Assembly (NCBI GenBank): GCA_002256435.1
Contig: NKJC01000003.1
Coordinates: 1-64,000, forward strand
Direction of reading: 5' to 3'
Source: Chitinophagaceae bacterium BSSC1
GTDB taxonomy: Bacteria > Bacteroidota > Bacteroidia > Chitinophagales > Chitinophagaceae
DNA length: 64,000 bases
A program made the translations under genes and the position numbers. Each line of letters opens with the position of its first letter. Position 1 is the first letter of the stretch. The notes beneath the pieces were generated by a model, which was not told the origin of the DNA, searched no databases, and was given only the letters and a program-made list of their open reading frames with translations. Positions 7,683-16,056 of the stretch are shown here, piece after piece.

Positions 7683-10072
7683 TAATTTGTCTTAACCCGG
7701 TTGGATTCAGCTTCAGATGCTGAGGCCCTATCTCTGGTAGCTTTGAGTTTTTGGTTTCCAAAATTATAGGTGAAAGCCAGTCTAATATTCCTGGATTCTG
7801 ACCAAGAACGGAATTTGAGTTGAATATCTTGATAATTTAAACTGCCTCTGGCTTTTTCGGAAAATAGCATATCATTAAAGTTGAGGCTGATTTTTCCTTT
7901 CTTCTCCCATAGGGATTTTTGAATAGACAGACTCATGGAACCAACAGGCTCTGCAACTATAAATTCTTCCAAAAATCTTGTGGTATAATAGCCCGAAAAT
8001 TCCATGCTCCAAGTTGGACTGGGTTTATAAGTAACCTGCCAATATGCCTGCCAATTCCATTTTCGTTGGTTAAAAACGCCACCTAAGTATTCTGCGTTAT
8101 AGTGGTTTAAAATCAATTGGTTTCCGCCAAATCCGCTGATCTTTTTACCAATCTCAATGGGAAAATTCAATTCAAAAGTAATGTTCTCATATGCTGCCAA
8201 ATTCTCGGGAGTAGTATAGGTCAAGTTCCCGTCTTGCTTGGGTGCATTCTCAATAATTACATCCGTGGTTTTGTTATAACTGACGGAGAAGAATGGTTGG
8301 TTGTCATAAGTTACAGAAACCTTGTAAGAATTGGTGTTCTCAGGTTTTAAGAGTGGATTGCCTCTGGAATAGGTAAGCGAGTCTAAGTACTCTACAAAAG
8401 GATTCTGTTGCTGATAGCTAGGGCGATCCACGCGTTTACTATACTGCAACACAGATGAAAAATGCTGGTTGATTTTTCTAGTCAAAAAAACCGATGGAAA
8501 TAGTTGCAGATAATTTCTATTCAATACTTCTTTATTTTGACTTACCCCTTTTGCCACCGTTTGTTCTGCTCTTAATCCAGTGGTTAGTTCCCATTTGTTA
8601 AAACTATGCTGGTAACTAGCATAAGCTGCATTGATATTTTCAGTGTATTCAAAATCAACTGTTCTAGTAGGATCTATTATGCCGCCCTTTTTAAATTCCA
8701 AATAGTTATCAATGGTGGCAAGACTAAACTTAGCTCCCATTTCTATTTTACTTAGCTTACTAATGGGTTGGGTATAGTCTAATTTAACAACACCAAATTT
8801 TACAGGATTATCAACCGTTTGAAAGAGTTTACTGGTTCCCCCTCCCGCTACTTGGTTAGTAATATCACTGGTATTATTGAGTTGAAAATTGGAATAATCC
8901 AAGTCTAGATTCAATTCTTTTCCAGTGGAATCAAATTGGTGTTTCCAGTTCAGGTTCCCCGCTAAATTATTGCGTTGGATTTTGTTGTTGTTGAATGTTT
9001 TGAAAGTACTAAGCAATTGCCCTGTACTAGCATTGAATTGTTGGGTGGTATTGTCCCTGGCTTCATCACTCATGAGATTGAATCCACGGATTAAGATCCC
9101 GAAAGTGTTTTTATTATCGGCATAATAATCAAGACCAGCCCTATAATTACTGCTGTTACGGTTATTGGGACTATAATTGGTTTGGTAAAATCTATTGGGT
9201 GCTATAACACGGTCAAAGTCACTGTATTCAAAAAGGTTTCTATGAAAAAAGTTAATGCTGCCATAAGCATTGATTTTCCCTTCTCTGTGGTTTAGAGAAA
9301 CATAAGGAGTGAACCTATAAAAATTGCGATCTATCAAGTCTTTCCCTTTTTCATACAAACCCATGGCCCCTGAAACCGTGACTGTTCCATTGGTTCCTAG
9401 ATTGGCGTTTTTCTTTAGGATTATATTGATGACAGCTCCACCTGCCGCATCATATTTGGCGCCAGGATTGGTCATGAGTTCAATTTTCTCAATCCCCGCT
9501 GCGCTGATATTACTCAAGACCTGATTGATATCGGTATAAGGCGATGACTTGCCATTGATTAGAATGTTCACAGAGTTTTTTCCAGCCAAGGTTACCTGTT
9601 CATTTCTGACTATCACCCCGGGAACTTTTTGTAATACTTCTAATGCATTGGAACCAGCTGCTGCGGGACTGTTTTCTACGTTTACTACTAGCCTATCGGA
9701 TTTTTGTTCTAGAAATGGTTTTTTGGCAACTACGGTAACTGCTGCCAGTTCGTTGGTTGCAAGGCTTAACGCGATGGTTCCTAATAGAACTGGACGATTG
9801 TCTAGAGTAACTGGTATGTATTTTTTTTGGTACCCAACTGATGTAATCAATAACAGGTAATTACCCGGCTTGGGCTCTTTAAAATCAAAATTTCCAGTGG
9901 TATTGGTCAATGCAGATTGATAAATGCTGGAGTCCTTTGTATAAAGCAGGAGCAGATTGGCTGCTTTAAATGGGGATTGTTTCTCGTCTACCACTTTTCC
10001 ACTGATGATTGGCTGCGCGTTTGCATTGGTGATAATCATCAAAAGTAAAATGCAATTGAGCAGCAGTTTCAT
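7682..10072 (-). CDS. TonB-dependent receptor-like outer membrane protein
   Basis: Predicted outer-membrane beta-barrel. In order: signal peptide (about 1-19), a carboxypeptidase-regulatory-like beta-sandwich domain (about 22-105; SGKVVDEKQSPFKAANLLL), a plug domain (about 130-220; LEVLQKVPGVIV and IEKIELMTNPGAKYDAAGGAVINI), and a long C-terminal barrel of the OMP_b-brl_3 type. The length of 796 residues fits this class. Unlike SusC proteins it has no SusD partner next to it, so the ligand cannot be told from context. Its upstream region backs onto the pgk terminator, so it is probably transcribed alone. Confidence 0.88.
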   Translation of the reverse strand: MKLLLNCILLLMIITNANAQPIISGKVVDEKQSPFKAANLLLLYTKDSSIYQSALTNTTGNFDFKEPKPGNYLLLITSVGYQKKYIPVTLDNRPVLLGTIALSLATNELAAVTVVAKKPFLEQKSDRLVVNVENSPAAAGSNALEVLQKVPGVIVRNEQVTLAGKNSVNILINGKSSPYTDINQVLSNISAAGIEKIELMTNPGAKYDAAGGAVINIILKKNANLGTNGTVTVSGAMGLYEKGKDLIDRNFYRFTPYVSLNHREGKINAYGSINFFHRNLFEYSDFDRVIAPNRFYQTNYSPNNRNSSNYRAGLDYYADNKNTFGILIRGFNLMSDEARDNTTQQFNASTGQLLSTFKTFNNNKIQRNNLAGNLNWKHQFDSTGKELNLDLDYSNFQLNNTSDITNQVAGGGTSKLFQTVDNPVKFGVVKLDYTQPISKLSKIEMGAKFSLATIDNYLEFKKGGIIDPTRTVDFEYTENINAAYASYQHSFNKWELTTGLRAEQTVAKGVSQNKEVLNRNYLQLFPSVFLTRKINQHFSSVLQYSKRVDRPSYQQQNPFVEYLDSLTYSRGNPLLKPENTNSYKVSVTYDNQPFFSVSYNKTTDVIIENAPKQDGNLTYTTPENLAAYENITFELNFPIEIGKKISGFGGNQLILNHYNAEYLGGVFNQRKWNWQAYWQVTYKPSPTWSMEFSGYYTTRFLEEFIVAEPVGSMSLSIQKSLWEKKGKISLNFNDMLFSEKARGSLNYQDIQLKFRSWSESRNIRLAFTYNFGNQKLKATRDRASASEAESNRVKTN

Positions 10073-10125
10073 GTAAGAAAATTTTCTTTGAGACGAATAA
10101 TTATCAAAAATGTTACAGGCATAAA

Positions 10126-10151
10126 AAAAGACTGCCCTTTGACAGTCTTTT
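10126..10151. terminator. Intrinsic terminator after pgk
   Basis: A 9-bp stem (AAAAGACTG 10126-10134, CAGTCTTTT 10143-10151) with an 8-nt loop and A/T tracts on both sides. It lies 18 bp beyond the pgk stop codon and in front of the TonB receptor gene, separating the two leftward transcripts. Confidence 0.8.
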
Positions 10152-10169
10152 CTTTATTGGAAAGTTGAA

Positions 10170-11366
10170 TTATTCATTGATTGCCGCAATACCTGGCAAT
10201 ACTTTTCCTTCAAAATATTCTAGCATTGCTCCACCACCGGTAGATACATAACTTACTTGATCAGCAAATCCAAACTGGTTAACGGCTGCAACGCTATCGC
10301 CACCGCCTACCAAAGAGAATGCTCCCATTTTGGTTGCTTCAGCTACTGCAACGGCAATAGCTTTTGTTCCGTGTTGGAATTTTTCCATTTCAAACACACC
10401 CATGGGACCGTTCCACAAAATGGTTTTGGAGCGTTTGATCACATTGCTAAACTGTGCAGCAGCGTTTTCACCAATGTCTAATCCCATCCAACCATCAGGG
10501 ATATTGTTGCTTGGAGCAGATGAGGTATTAGCCGTTGCAGAGAATGCATCAGCAATCACCGAATCAGAAGGCAAGTGAATGCAAACGCCTTTGGCTTCTG
10601 CTGTTTTTAATAATTCCAAAGCCATGTCTAGACGGTCATTCTCACAAAGAGAGTTACCAATCTGACCACCTTGGGCTTTCATAAAAGTATAAGCCATACC
10701 ACCACCAATGATGATATCGGTTGCCCTATTCAACAAGTTTTCAATGATCAAAATCTTGTCAGAAACTTTTGCTCCTCCAATGATAGCGGTAAAAGGTTTC
10801 TCTCCTTTGTGCATTACAATTTCTGCACTTGCTACTTCTCCATTCATCACCAAACCAAACATCTTTTTGTCTTTGGCAAAGAACTGAGCAATCACTGCAG
10901 TAGAAGCGTGTGCACGGTGCGCGGTTCCAAAGGCATCATTCACATAGATATCGCCCAGCTTACTTAGCTTTTCTGCAAAAGCGGCATCCCCTTTTTCTTC
11001 TTCCTTATAGAAACGAAGGTTTTCTAAAAGCAATACTTCACCTGGTTGCAAAGCAGCAGCTTGTTCAGTAGCACTTGCACCAATACAATCATCTGCAAAT
11101 TTCACGGTTGCTCCATCCAATAATTTCACCAAATGGAATACCAGATGCTTCAAAGAATATTTTTCTGTTGGACCATCTTTTGGTCTACCCAAGTGGCTCA
11201 TTAAAATCACGGACCCACCATCTGCCAATATTTTTTTAATGGTAGGAATAGTAGCACGCATGCGGTTATCATCAGTGATTTCAAATTCCGCATTTAAGGG
11301 TACGTTGAAGTCTACACGGATCAAGGCTTTCTGGCCTTTGAAATTGTGTTGTGAAAATTGACTCAT
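10170..11366 (-). CDS. pgk: Phosphoglycerate kinase
   Basis: Glycolytic enzyme transferring phosphate between 1,3-bisphosphoglycerate and ADP. The family signature RVDFNVPLN is at about residues 17-25, the substrate-binding SHLGRPKDG follows near 58-66, and the nucleotide-binding region includes [11 protein letters not shown] and, near the C-terminus, [15 protein letters not shown]. The 398-residue length is normal. It lies directly downstream of gap on the same strand, but a 14-bp-stem hairpin separates them, so expression of pgk relative to gap may be modulated. Identification is secure. Confidence 0.97.
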   Translation of the reverse strand: MSQFSQHNFKGQKALIRVDFNVPLNAEFEITDDNRMRATIPTIKKILADGGSVILMSHLGRPKDGPTEKYSLKHLVFHLVKLLDGATVKFADDCIGASATEQAAALQPGEVLLLENLRFYKEEEKGDAAFAEKLSKLGDIYVNDAFGTAHRAHASTAVIAQFFAKDKKMFGLVMNGEVASAEIVMHKGEKPFTAIIGGAKVSDKILIIENLLNRATDIIIGGGMAYTFMKAQGGQIGNSLCENDRLDMALELLKTAEAKGVCIHLPSDSVIADAFSATANTSSAPSNNIPDGWMGLDIGENAAAQFSNVIKRSKTILWNGPMGVFEMEKFQHGTKAIAVAVAEATKMGAFSLVGGGDSVAAVNQFGFADQVSYVSTGGGAMLEYFEGKVLPGIAAINE

Positions 11367-11385
11367 GGTAAAGGATTTAAAAATG

Positions 11386-11445
11386 AAAACCGCAGAGACA
11401 ACATGGCACAGAGAAAATTACTCGGCGCTGCGTCTCTGCGGTTTT
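11386..11445. terminator. Long-stem hairpin between gap and pgk
   Basis: A perfect 14-bp inverted repeat (AAAACCGCAGAGAC 11386-11399 with GTCTCTGCGGTTTT 11432-11445) encloses a 32-nt loop and is flanked by T-tracts. It can terminate in either direction. It fills nearly the whole gap-pgk spacer. The CCGCAGAGAC/GTCTCTGCGG arms resemble dispersed repeat elements known in many bacteria, so it could be a mobile repeat that was co-opted; other copies cannot be checked here. Confidence 0.7.
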
Positions 11446-11468
11446 TAAAAATAGATATAGTAGTCAGA

Positions 11469-12503
<1,035 letters not shown>

Positions 12504-12612
12504 CTAGTTTAGAGGTTGCGAAGTTAACGAATTCATGGAAAAAATGATGTGTAAAGTTTACATGAAGATTTTCCCTTAAGCATCATTTTTTTAGAAAAAC
12601 TTATAAAAATTT

Positions 12613-12643
12613 TTGGTTGAAAGCATCGCCTCCCCTATTTTTG
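12613..12643 (+). promoter_or_regulatory. Promoter of tRNA-Glu
   Basis: TTG at 12613-12615, a 20-nt spacer, then TATTTTTG at 12636-12643, leading straight into CAACCC. This is a near-ideal Bacteroidota promoter. The predicted start site lies about 10-15 nt before the tRNA. The extended box TTTGCAACCC is the same as in the tandem leftward promoters at 150 and 268. The remainder of 12480-12612 holds only the gap upstream region and nothing else that I recognise. Confidence 0.7.
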
Positions 12644-12660
12644 CAACCCATTATAAAAAT

Positions 12661-12732
12661 GGCCGGTTCGTCTATCGGTTAGGACAGCCCCCTTTCACGG
12701 GGCAAAGACGGGTTCGATTCCCGTACCGGCTA
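12661..12732 (+). tRNA. tRNA-Glu (UUC anticodon)
   Basis: A 72-nt cloverleaf can be drawn by hand. The acceptor stem is GGCCGGT/ACCGGCT with a G-U first pair. The anticodon stem is GCCCC/GGGGC around the loop CTTTCAC, giving anticodon UUC (glutamate). The T arm is ACGGG-TTCGATT-CCCGT, and the discriminator base is A. CCA is not encoded. A strong promoter precedes it and a 13-bp-stem terminator hairpin begins 2 nt after its end. Confidence 0.95.
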
Positions 12733-12733
12733 C

Positions 12734-12763
12734 AAAACCTTTCAACGTAAGTTGAAAGGTTTT
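12734..12763 (+). terminator. Terminator of tRNA-Glu
   Basis: A 13-bp stem (AAAACCTTTCAAC 12734-12746 with GTTGAAAGGTTTT 12751-12763) and a 4-nt GTAA loop, followed by further T residues. The 3' arm overlaps the 5' arm of a second inverted repeat (12758-12816), so the two structures are mutually exclusive. Confidence 0.8.
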
Positions 12764-12816
12764 TTCGTTTACGAACGTTGCAAACTCGTTTGCATAAGTG
12801 AGTAAACGAAAAAACC
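12758..12816. repeat. 15-bp perfect inverted repeat overlapping the tRNA terminator
   Basis: GGTTTTTTCGTTTAC (12758-12772) is the exact reverse complement of GTAAACGAAAAAACC (12802-12816). Between the arms sits another small hairpin, GCAAAC-tc-GTTTGC (12780-12793). The left arm overlaps the tRNA terminator and the right arm overlaps the next inverted repeat, so this is one link in a chain of competing structures. Confidence 0.75.
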
Positions 12817-12850
12817 GCAACCCGAGCGCAGCGAGGGTTGCAAAGGTTTT
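12811..12850. repeat. Inverted repeat with GAGCGCAGCGA loop
   Basis: AAAACC-GCAACCC (12811-12823) pairs with GGGTTGC-AAA-GGTTTT (12835-12850), apart from a 3-nt AAA bulge. The loop GAGCGCAGCGA nearly matches the loop of the hairpin at 12913-12940. This suggests a repeat class in which a fixed loop is flanked by variable, self-complementary arms. Confidence 0.65.
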
Positions 12851-12872
12851 GGGTAAATCCCCCACCAGGGAA

Positions 12873-12940
12873 GACTGCCGAAGGCAGTCAATCCCGTCCA
12901 TCATCTCCTAACGGTCTGCCGAGCGCAGCAATGGCAGACC
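12873..12940. repeat. Two further hairpins, one sharing the GAGCGCAGC loop
   Basis: First hairpin: GACTGCC-gaa-GGCAGTC (12873-12889). Second: GGTCTGCC (12913-12920) and GGCAGACC (12933-12940) around a loop starting GAGCGCAGC. No gene is evident. From 12941 to about 13050 I see nothing further that I can name. Confidence 0.6.
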
Positions 12941-13051
12941 ATCCGTGAATGCTCTCTTTTTCATCCTGTCTTGAGATTAATCACCTCCGCCTTGCGTAGC
13001 TTGGCTAAAGCCTCACAACCGCAGCAATAGTAAGCCTTCTCGAATAGAACC

Positions 13052-13399
13052 TTAAATAAACGAAAACCTTTCTCTTAAACGATAGTCCCCCCATTTACTT
13101 GAAAGCACCACCCTTAAACCGCCGCCACGATATTCCGGAGTGCGGAATTAGTGGTTGCGGTTAGCAACTCTGCAATCAGCGGCTAAGTAGGACCAGCTTC
13201 CACCTCGCAAAACATGTACAGTTCCCGATGATGGCCCTTTAGGATTTGTTGATGGGCTGCTGCTGTAATAAGATGCATCATACCAGTCGCTACACCATTC
13301 CCATACATTGCCACTCATATCATAAAGCCCAAGTTCATTTGGCTTTTTACTGCTACAGGCCTGTGTTTGACCACCTGCATTATTATAATTCCAACCAAG
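13052..13399 (-). pseudogene. Truncated formylglycine-generating-enzyme-like (SUMF1 fold) gene
   Basis: Translating the minus strand gives a clear C-terminal FGE/SUMF1-fold fragment: KKPNELGLYDMSGNVWEWCS, then a variable loop, then VLRGGSW and CRVANRN. An in-frame TAA interrupts the sequence right after NRNH, yet the frame continues with FRTPEYRGG and RVVLSSK, the usual end of the family. The N-terminal two thirds are absent: homology starts within a few bases of the Fic gene's stop codon, after a TAA at about 13400-13402. So the copy is both 5'-truncated and interrupted. A replacement or deletion associated with the fic locus is the simplest explanation. The intact ancestor may have been an enzyme or a structural homologue, since this fold is widespread in Bacteroidota. 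Confidence 0.75.
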
Positions 13400-13405
13400 T
13401 TAAAA

Positions 13406-14467
13406 TTATTTATGACTCAATAATTCAAACAGCGATTTGTTTACATAATAGCTTTCCCTACCCAACTTTTGCTTTTCTAAAAATTCATTCCTCACTAGTT
13501 CCTCTAAATATCTAATAGCTGTACTTCTACTAACAGATAAATCACGTTCTATAAATTCAATTTTTGTATATGGGTATTTAAATAAATTATTGAGCAAATC
13601 CTGACTATACAATTTTGGCAGTTTAGCTTTCATTTCATGTTTATACTTCTGCATTAACTTATGCATTGCATTAATTAAAAGAACTCCTTCTTTTGCAGTA
13701 TTTTCAACAGCATCTAAAACAAATAAAATCCAAGGTTCCCAATTACCCGTTACTCTTACTTCCTGTAAATGAGCGTAATAATCACTTTTGTTTCCAATAA
13801 TATACCTACTCAAATAAAGAACAGGAAGATCTAATAATTTTTTATTGACTAGATATAAAATATTCAAGATGCGACCAGTACGTCCATTGCCATCATAAAA
13901 TGGGTGAATCGTTTCAAATTGGTGATGTATAATTGCCATTTTAATCAAAGGATCAAAATCACATAACTCATCATTATTTATAAACTCCTCCAGATTTTGC
14001 ATTAAGCTTTCAATCTCTAATGCATCCTGAGGTGGCATATACACCACTTCACCGGTCTTTTCATTTAATAATTGGGTACCTGGAACTTTTCTAAATCCCG
14101 CTTCATTTTGTTCAATTACAGCTTGGATTTTCAAAATGTGGTTATTAGTAAGTAACCCACTAGACTTTATTAAATTGAATCCTAGTTTTAGAGCTTCCGC
14201 ATATTGATGTACTTCTTTTGCTTCAGGGGATGTAAACAAGTTGGAATAAATGCTACTTTGGTAAACCTCGGCTAATGTGCTAATAATGTTTTCTATTGCT
14301 GAACTCTCCTTTGCCTCTCTTAATGTGAGTGTCTCTAAAAGAATGTTTTGATTAGGAATACTTGTCATTACTCCTTTAAATTCTGCAAGAAACTTGTTTG
14401 CTACTGCTACTTTTTTTAAAACAGCCTTTGTTTCAACTTCAATTTGCAAAGGTAATTTAAGTATCAT
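13406..14467 (-). CDS. Fic family protein with C-terminal winged helix
   Basis: Fic domains usually transfer AMP from ATP to a protein hydroxyl group. The catalytic motif HPFYDGNGRTGR is present and complete, about residues 193-204. An N-terminal inhibitory helix motif of the (S/T)xxxE(G/N) type is visible as SSAIEN (about residues 55-60), so this is a class II, self-inhibited Fic. The C-terminal 70 residues form a winged-helix-like domain (RDLSVSRSTAIRYLEELVRNEFL), which suggests DNA binding and autoregulation. It is a single gene abutting a truncated FGE-like pseudogene and has three TTGACTTA boxes at its start. The target is unknown. Signs of transfer are the isolated position and the damaged neighbour. 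Confidence 0.92.
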   Translation of the reverse strand: MILKLPLQIEVETKAVLKKVAVANKFLAEFKGVMTSIPNQNILLETLTLREAKESSAIENIISTLAEVYQSSIYSNLFTSPEAKEVHQYAEALKLGFNLIKSSGLLTNNHILKIQAVIEQNEAGFRKVPGTQLLNEKTGEVVYMPPQDALEIESLMQNLEEFINNDELCDFDPLIKMAIIHHQFETIHPFYDGNGRTGRILNILYLVNKKLLDLPVLYLSRYIIGNKSDYYAHLQEVRVTGNWEPWILFVLDAVENTAKEGVLLINAMHKLMQKYKHEMKAKLPKLYSQDLLNNLFKYPYTKIEFIERDLSVSRSTAIRYLEELVRNEFLEKQKLGRESYYVNKSLFELLSHK

Positions 14468-14468
14468 T

Positions 14469-14517
14469 TTGACTTATTTCAAATAAATATAAGTCAAAAA
14501 TTGCATTTTTTGACTTA
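14469..14517. promoter_or_regulatory. Probable operator of the fic gene (three TTGACTTA boxes)
   Basis: Immediately upstream of the Fic start codon, TTGACTTAT (14469-14477) faces its exact complement ATAAGTCAA (14489-14497), and a third box TTGACTTA follows (14510-14517). The second and third boxes form a longer palindrome with 11-bp arms (14490-14500 and 14507-14517). Such spaced inverted boxes are typical of operators bound by dimeric winged-helix regulators. The Fic protein itself has a winged-helix domain, so autoregulation is inferred. Confidence 0.6.
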
Positions 14518-14699
14518 CGTTTTAAAAATAGGTGTCAAATATCTTTAAATTTGAATCATTAGCAAGTATGTAGGTTTTTAAGTTCCAACTCCAGTACAAA
14601 CCAAACTTTTCACCAATAAAATCCCCCTTTTCACCGATACTAAGCTTATTTAAATCCTTTTGGCTGCCCCTTTTTATATATTGGGTTAAAATAACTCAT

Positions 14700-15176
14700 A
14701 TGAAAACTCTAAAGAATAAAAAGACCACCCTGCTATTAGCTTTAACCGTGATAACAGCATTACTTGTTCAATCATTTAGTTTTCAGCAACCTCAGCCCAA
14801 GAAACTAAAAAACATTAAGGTATTCCCGGCTACAGCAACTTATCAAGAAGTGGATCACGCTATGGACCAATTCAAAGTGGATCTTGGGGTAAAATGTAAC
14901 TACTGTCACGCCCCGGAAAAAGACAATCCTAGAAAAATGGATATGCCCAGTGATGCCAATCCAAAAAAAGAGATTGCCAGAGACATGATTAGAATGACAG
15001 ATGAAATGAACAAAAAATACATTGCCAGTATTAAGCACGCCGAAGGCGATACTACTAATATTCAATTAGTTACTTGTAATACCTGCCATAGAGGAGCACC
15101 AAAACCATTTAGCAAACCATTGCAAGCACCACCACCATCCATAGGTGCAAAAATGTTGGCCCCTGTTGGAAAATAG
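14700..15176 (+). CDS. Diheme c-type cytochrome (reaction-centre cytochrome-like)
   Basis: Exported electron carrier. A signal peptide or anchor spans about residues 8-28 and two haem-binding motifs are visible: CNYCH (66-70) and CNTCH (126-130). Methionines in the helix between them (MIRMTDEMN) could be axial ligands. The pattern matches the short, two-haem members related to the photosynthetic reaction-centre cytochrome c subunit fold, which are common in non-photosynthetic Bacteroidota and Acidobacteriota. It lies 40 bp upstream of a membrane-anchored YceI protein on the same strand, so the two may work together in the periplasm. The partner oxidoreductase is not evident. Confidence 0.85.
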   Translation: MKTLKNKKTTLLLALTVITALLVQSFSFQQPQPKKLKNIKVFPATATYQEVDHAMDQFKVDLGVKCNYCHAPEKDNPRKMDMPSDANPKKEIARDMIRMTDEMNKKYIASIKHAEGDTTNIQLVTCNTCHRGAPKPFSKPLQAPPPSIGAKMLAPVGK

Positions 15177-15216
15177 AAATTGCCATTATCTTTGACAACC
15201 ACAAATAATCCAATCT

Positions 15217-16050
15217 ATGTTTTTCAAGTTAATGAAAGAATTACCCCAGATGTTTGTTATTGCCCTTCTTATTTGGGGTGTAGTATTATGGATTTTCTAT
15301 AAAAATCATCAAAAAGCAAATGTCAGTTTTTTACAAAAACATAGAACTACCATTATCGCAGTGCTTTTGGGATTGGTATTAACTGTAACAGATATTTGGC
15401 TATTTGTATCCTATATTCCATCCAATTTTAAGAAAAATCCTGTGGCCGATAGTACTCAATTAAGCCCTGATCTTTTATTGGACTCAACATGGAAGGATAC
15501 CTCCCATGCAATTACTACTACCGCTGTTGCCAAAGACAGTTTGAAAAAAGTAGACAGTACTTTGATCAAGCAAGCTGGTAAAAACCATATTACTAAAAAG
15601 GCCAGTATCAAGTTTTTTTCAAAAGGACCGGCTGAAGATATTGAAGCAACAAATAGTAATGTGGCATGTTCCTTTAATGATAAAACGGGCGAATTAAAAT
15701 TTACTGGTTTGATTAGGGGATTTCAATTTGAAAACGAATTGATGCAGGAACATTTCAATGACAAAGACTATATGAATAGTGATGTCTATCCCAAAACCAG
15801 TTTTACGGGAAAGATGGGTTTACCTGCCAATTTTAGTATAGAGAAAGAAGGTGCTTATAGTGTTTCTGTGGAAGGGCCATTAACCATCAGAGGGGTTACC
15901 AAATCCACCAAAGTAACTGGTACCATTATCATAGCTGGTAAAAGCGTTGCATTGAAAAGCGTTTTCAAGATTAAAAGAGCTGACTTCAACATCAATATTG
16001 ATGAAGTGGCAGAAGAATTGGAAATTACCGTTACAGCTGTTTTAAATTAA
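15217..16050 (+). CDS. YceI-like protein with N-terminal membrane helices
   Basis: YceI proteins are lipocalin-like and bind polyprenoid-type lipids. Here the YceI-like domain occupies about residues 125-277 (NVACSFNDKTGELKFTGLIRGF near its start, then HFNDKDYMNSDVYPKTSFTGK, then GPLTIRGVTKS). It is preceded by two transmembrane segments (about 12-28 and 46-67) and a linker. The usual YceI protein is simply secreted; this one appears tethered to the inner membrane. It follows the diheme cytochrome gene with a 40-bp gap. A link to quinone or isoprenoid handling is an inference from the family only. Confidence 0.82.
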   Translation: MFFKLMKELPQMFVIALLIWGVVLWIFYKNHQKANVSFLQKHRTTIIAVLLGLVLTVTDIWLFVSYIPSNFKKNPVADSTQLSPDLLLDSTWKDTSHAITTTAVAKDSLKKVDSTLIKQAGKNHITKKASIKFFSKGPAEDIEATNSNVACSFNDKTGELKFTGLIRGFQFENELMQEHFNDKDYMNSDVYPKTSFTGKMGLPANFSIEKEGAYSVSVEGPLTIRGVTKSTKVTGTIIIAGKSVALKSVFKIKRADFNINIDEVAEELEITVTAVLN

Positions 16051-16056
16051 TCAAAT

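Noticed and set aside
7682..10072. SusC-type receptor of a polysaccharide locus
   Set aside because: No SusD partner or glycosidase adjoins it, and the barrel type differs from SusC.
12695..12904. Minus-strand open frame overlapping tRNA-Glu, ending GTGIEPVFAP
   Set aside because: Its C-terminus is a translation of tRNA sequence, a well-known artefact, and the rest covers inverted repeats.
13246..13515. Plus-strand 89-codon open frame over the pseudogene
   Set aside because: The minus strand here shows clear FGE-family homology, and the plus frame is its shadow with skewed His/Tyr composition.
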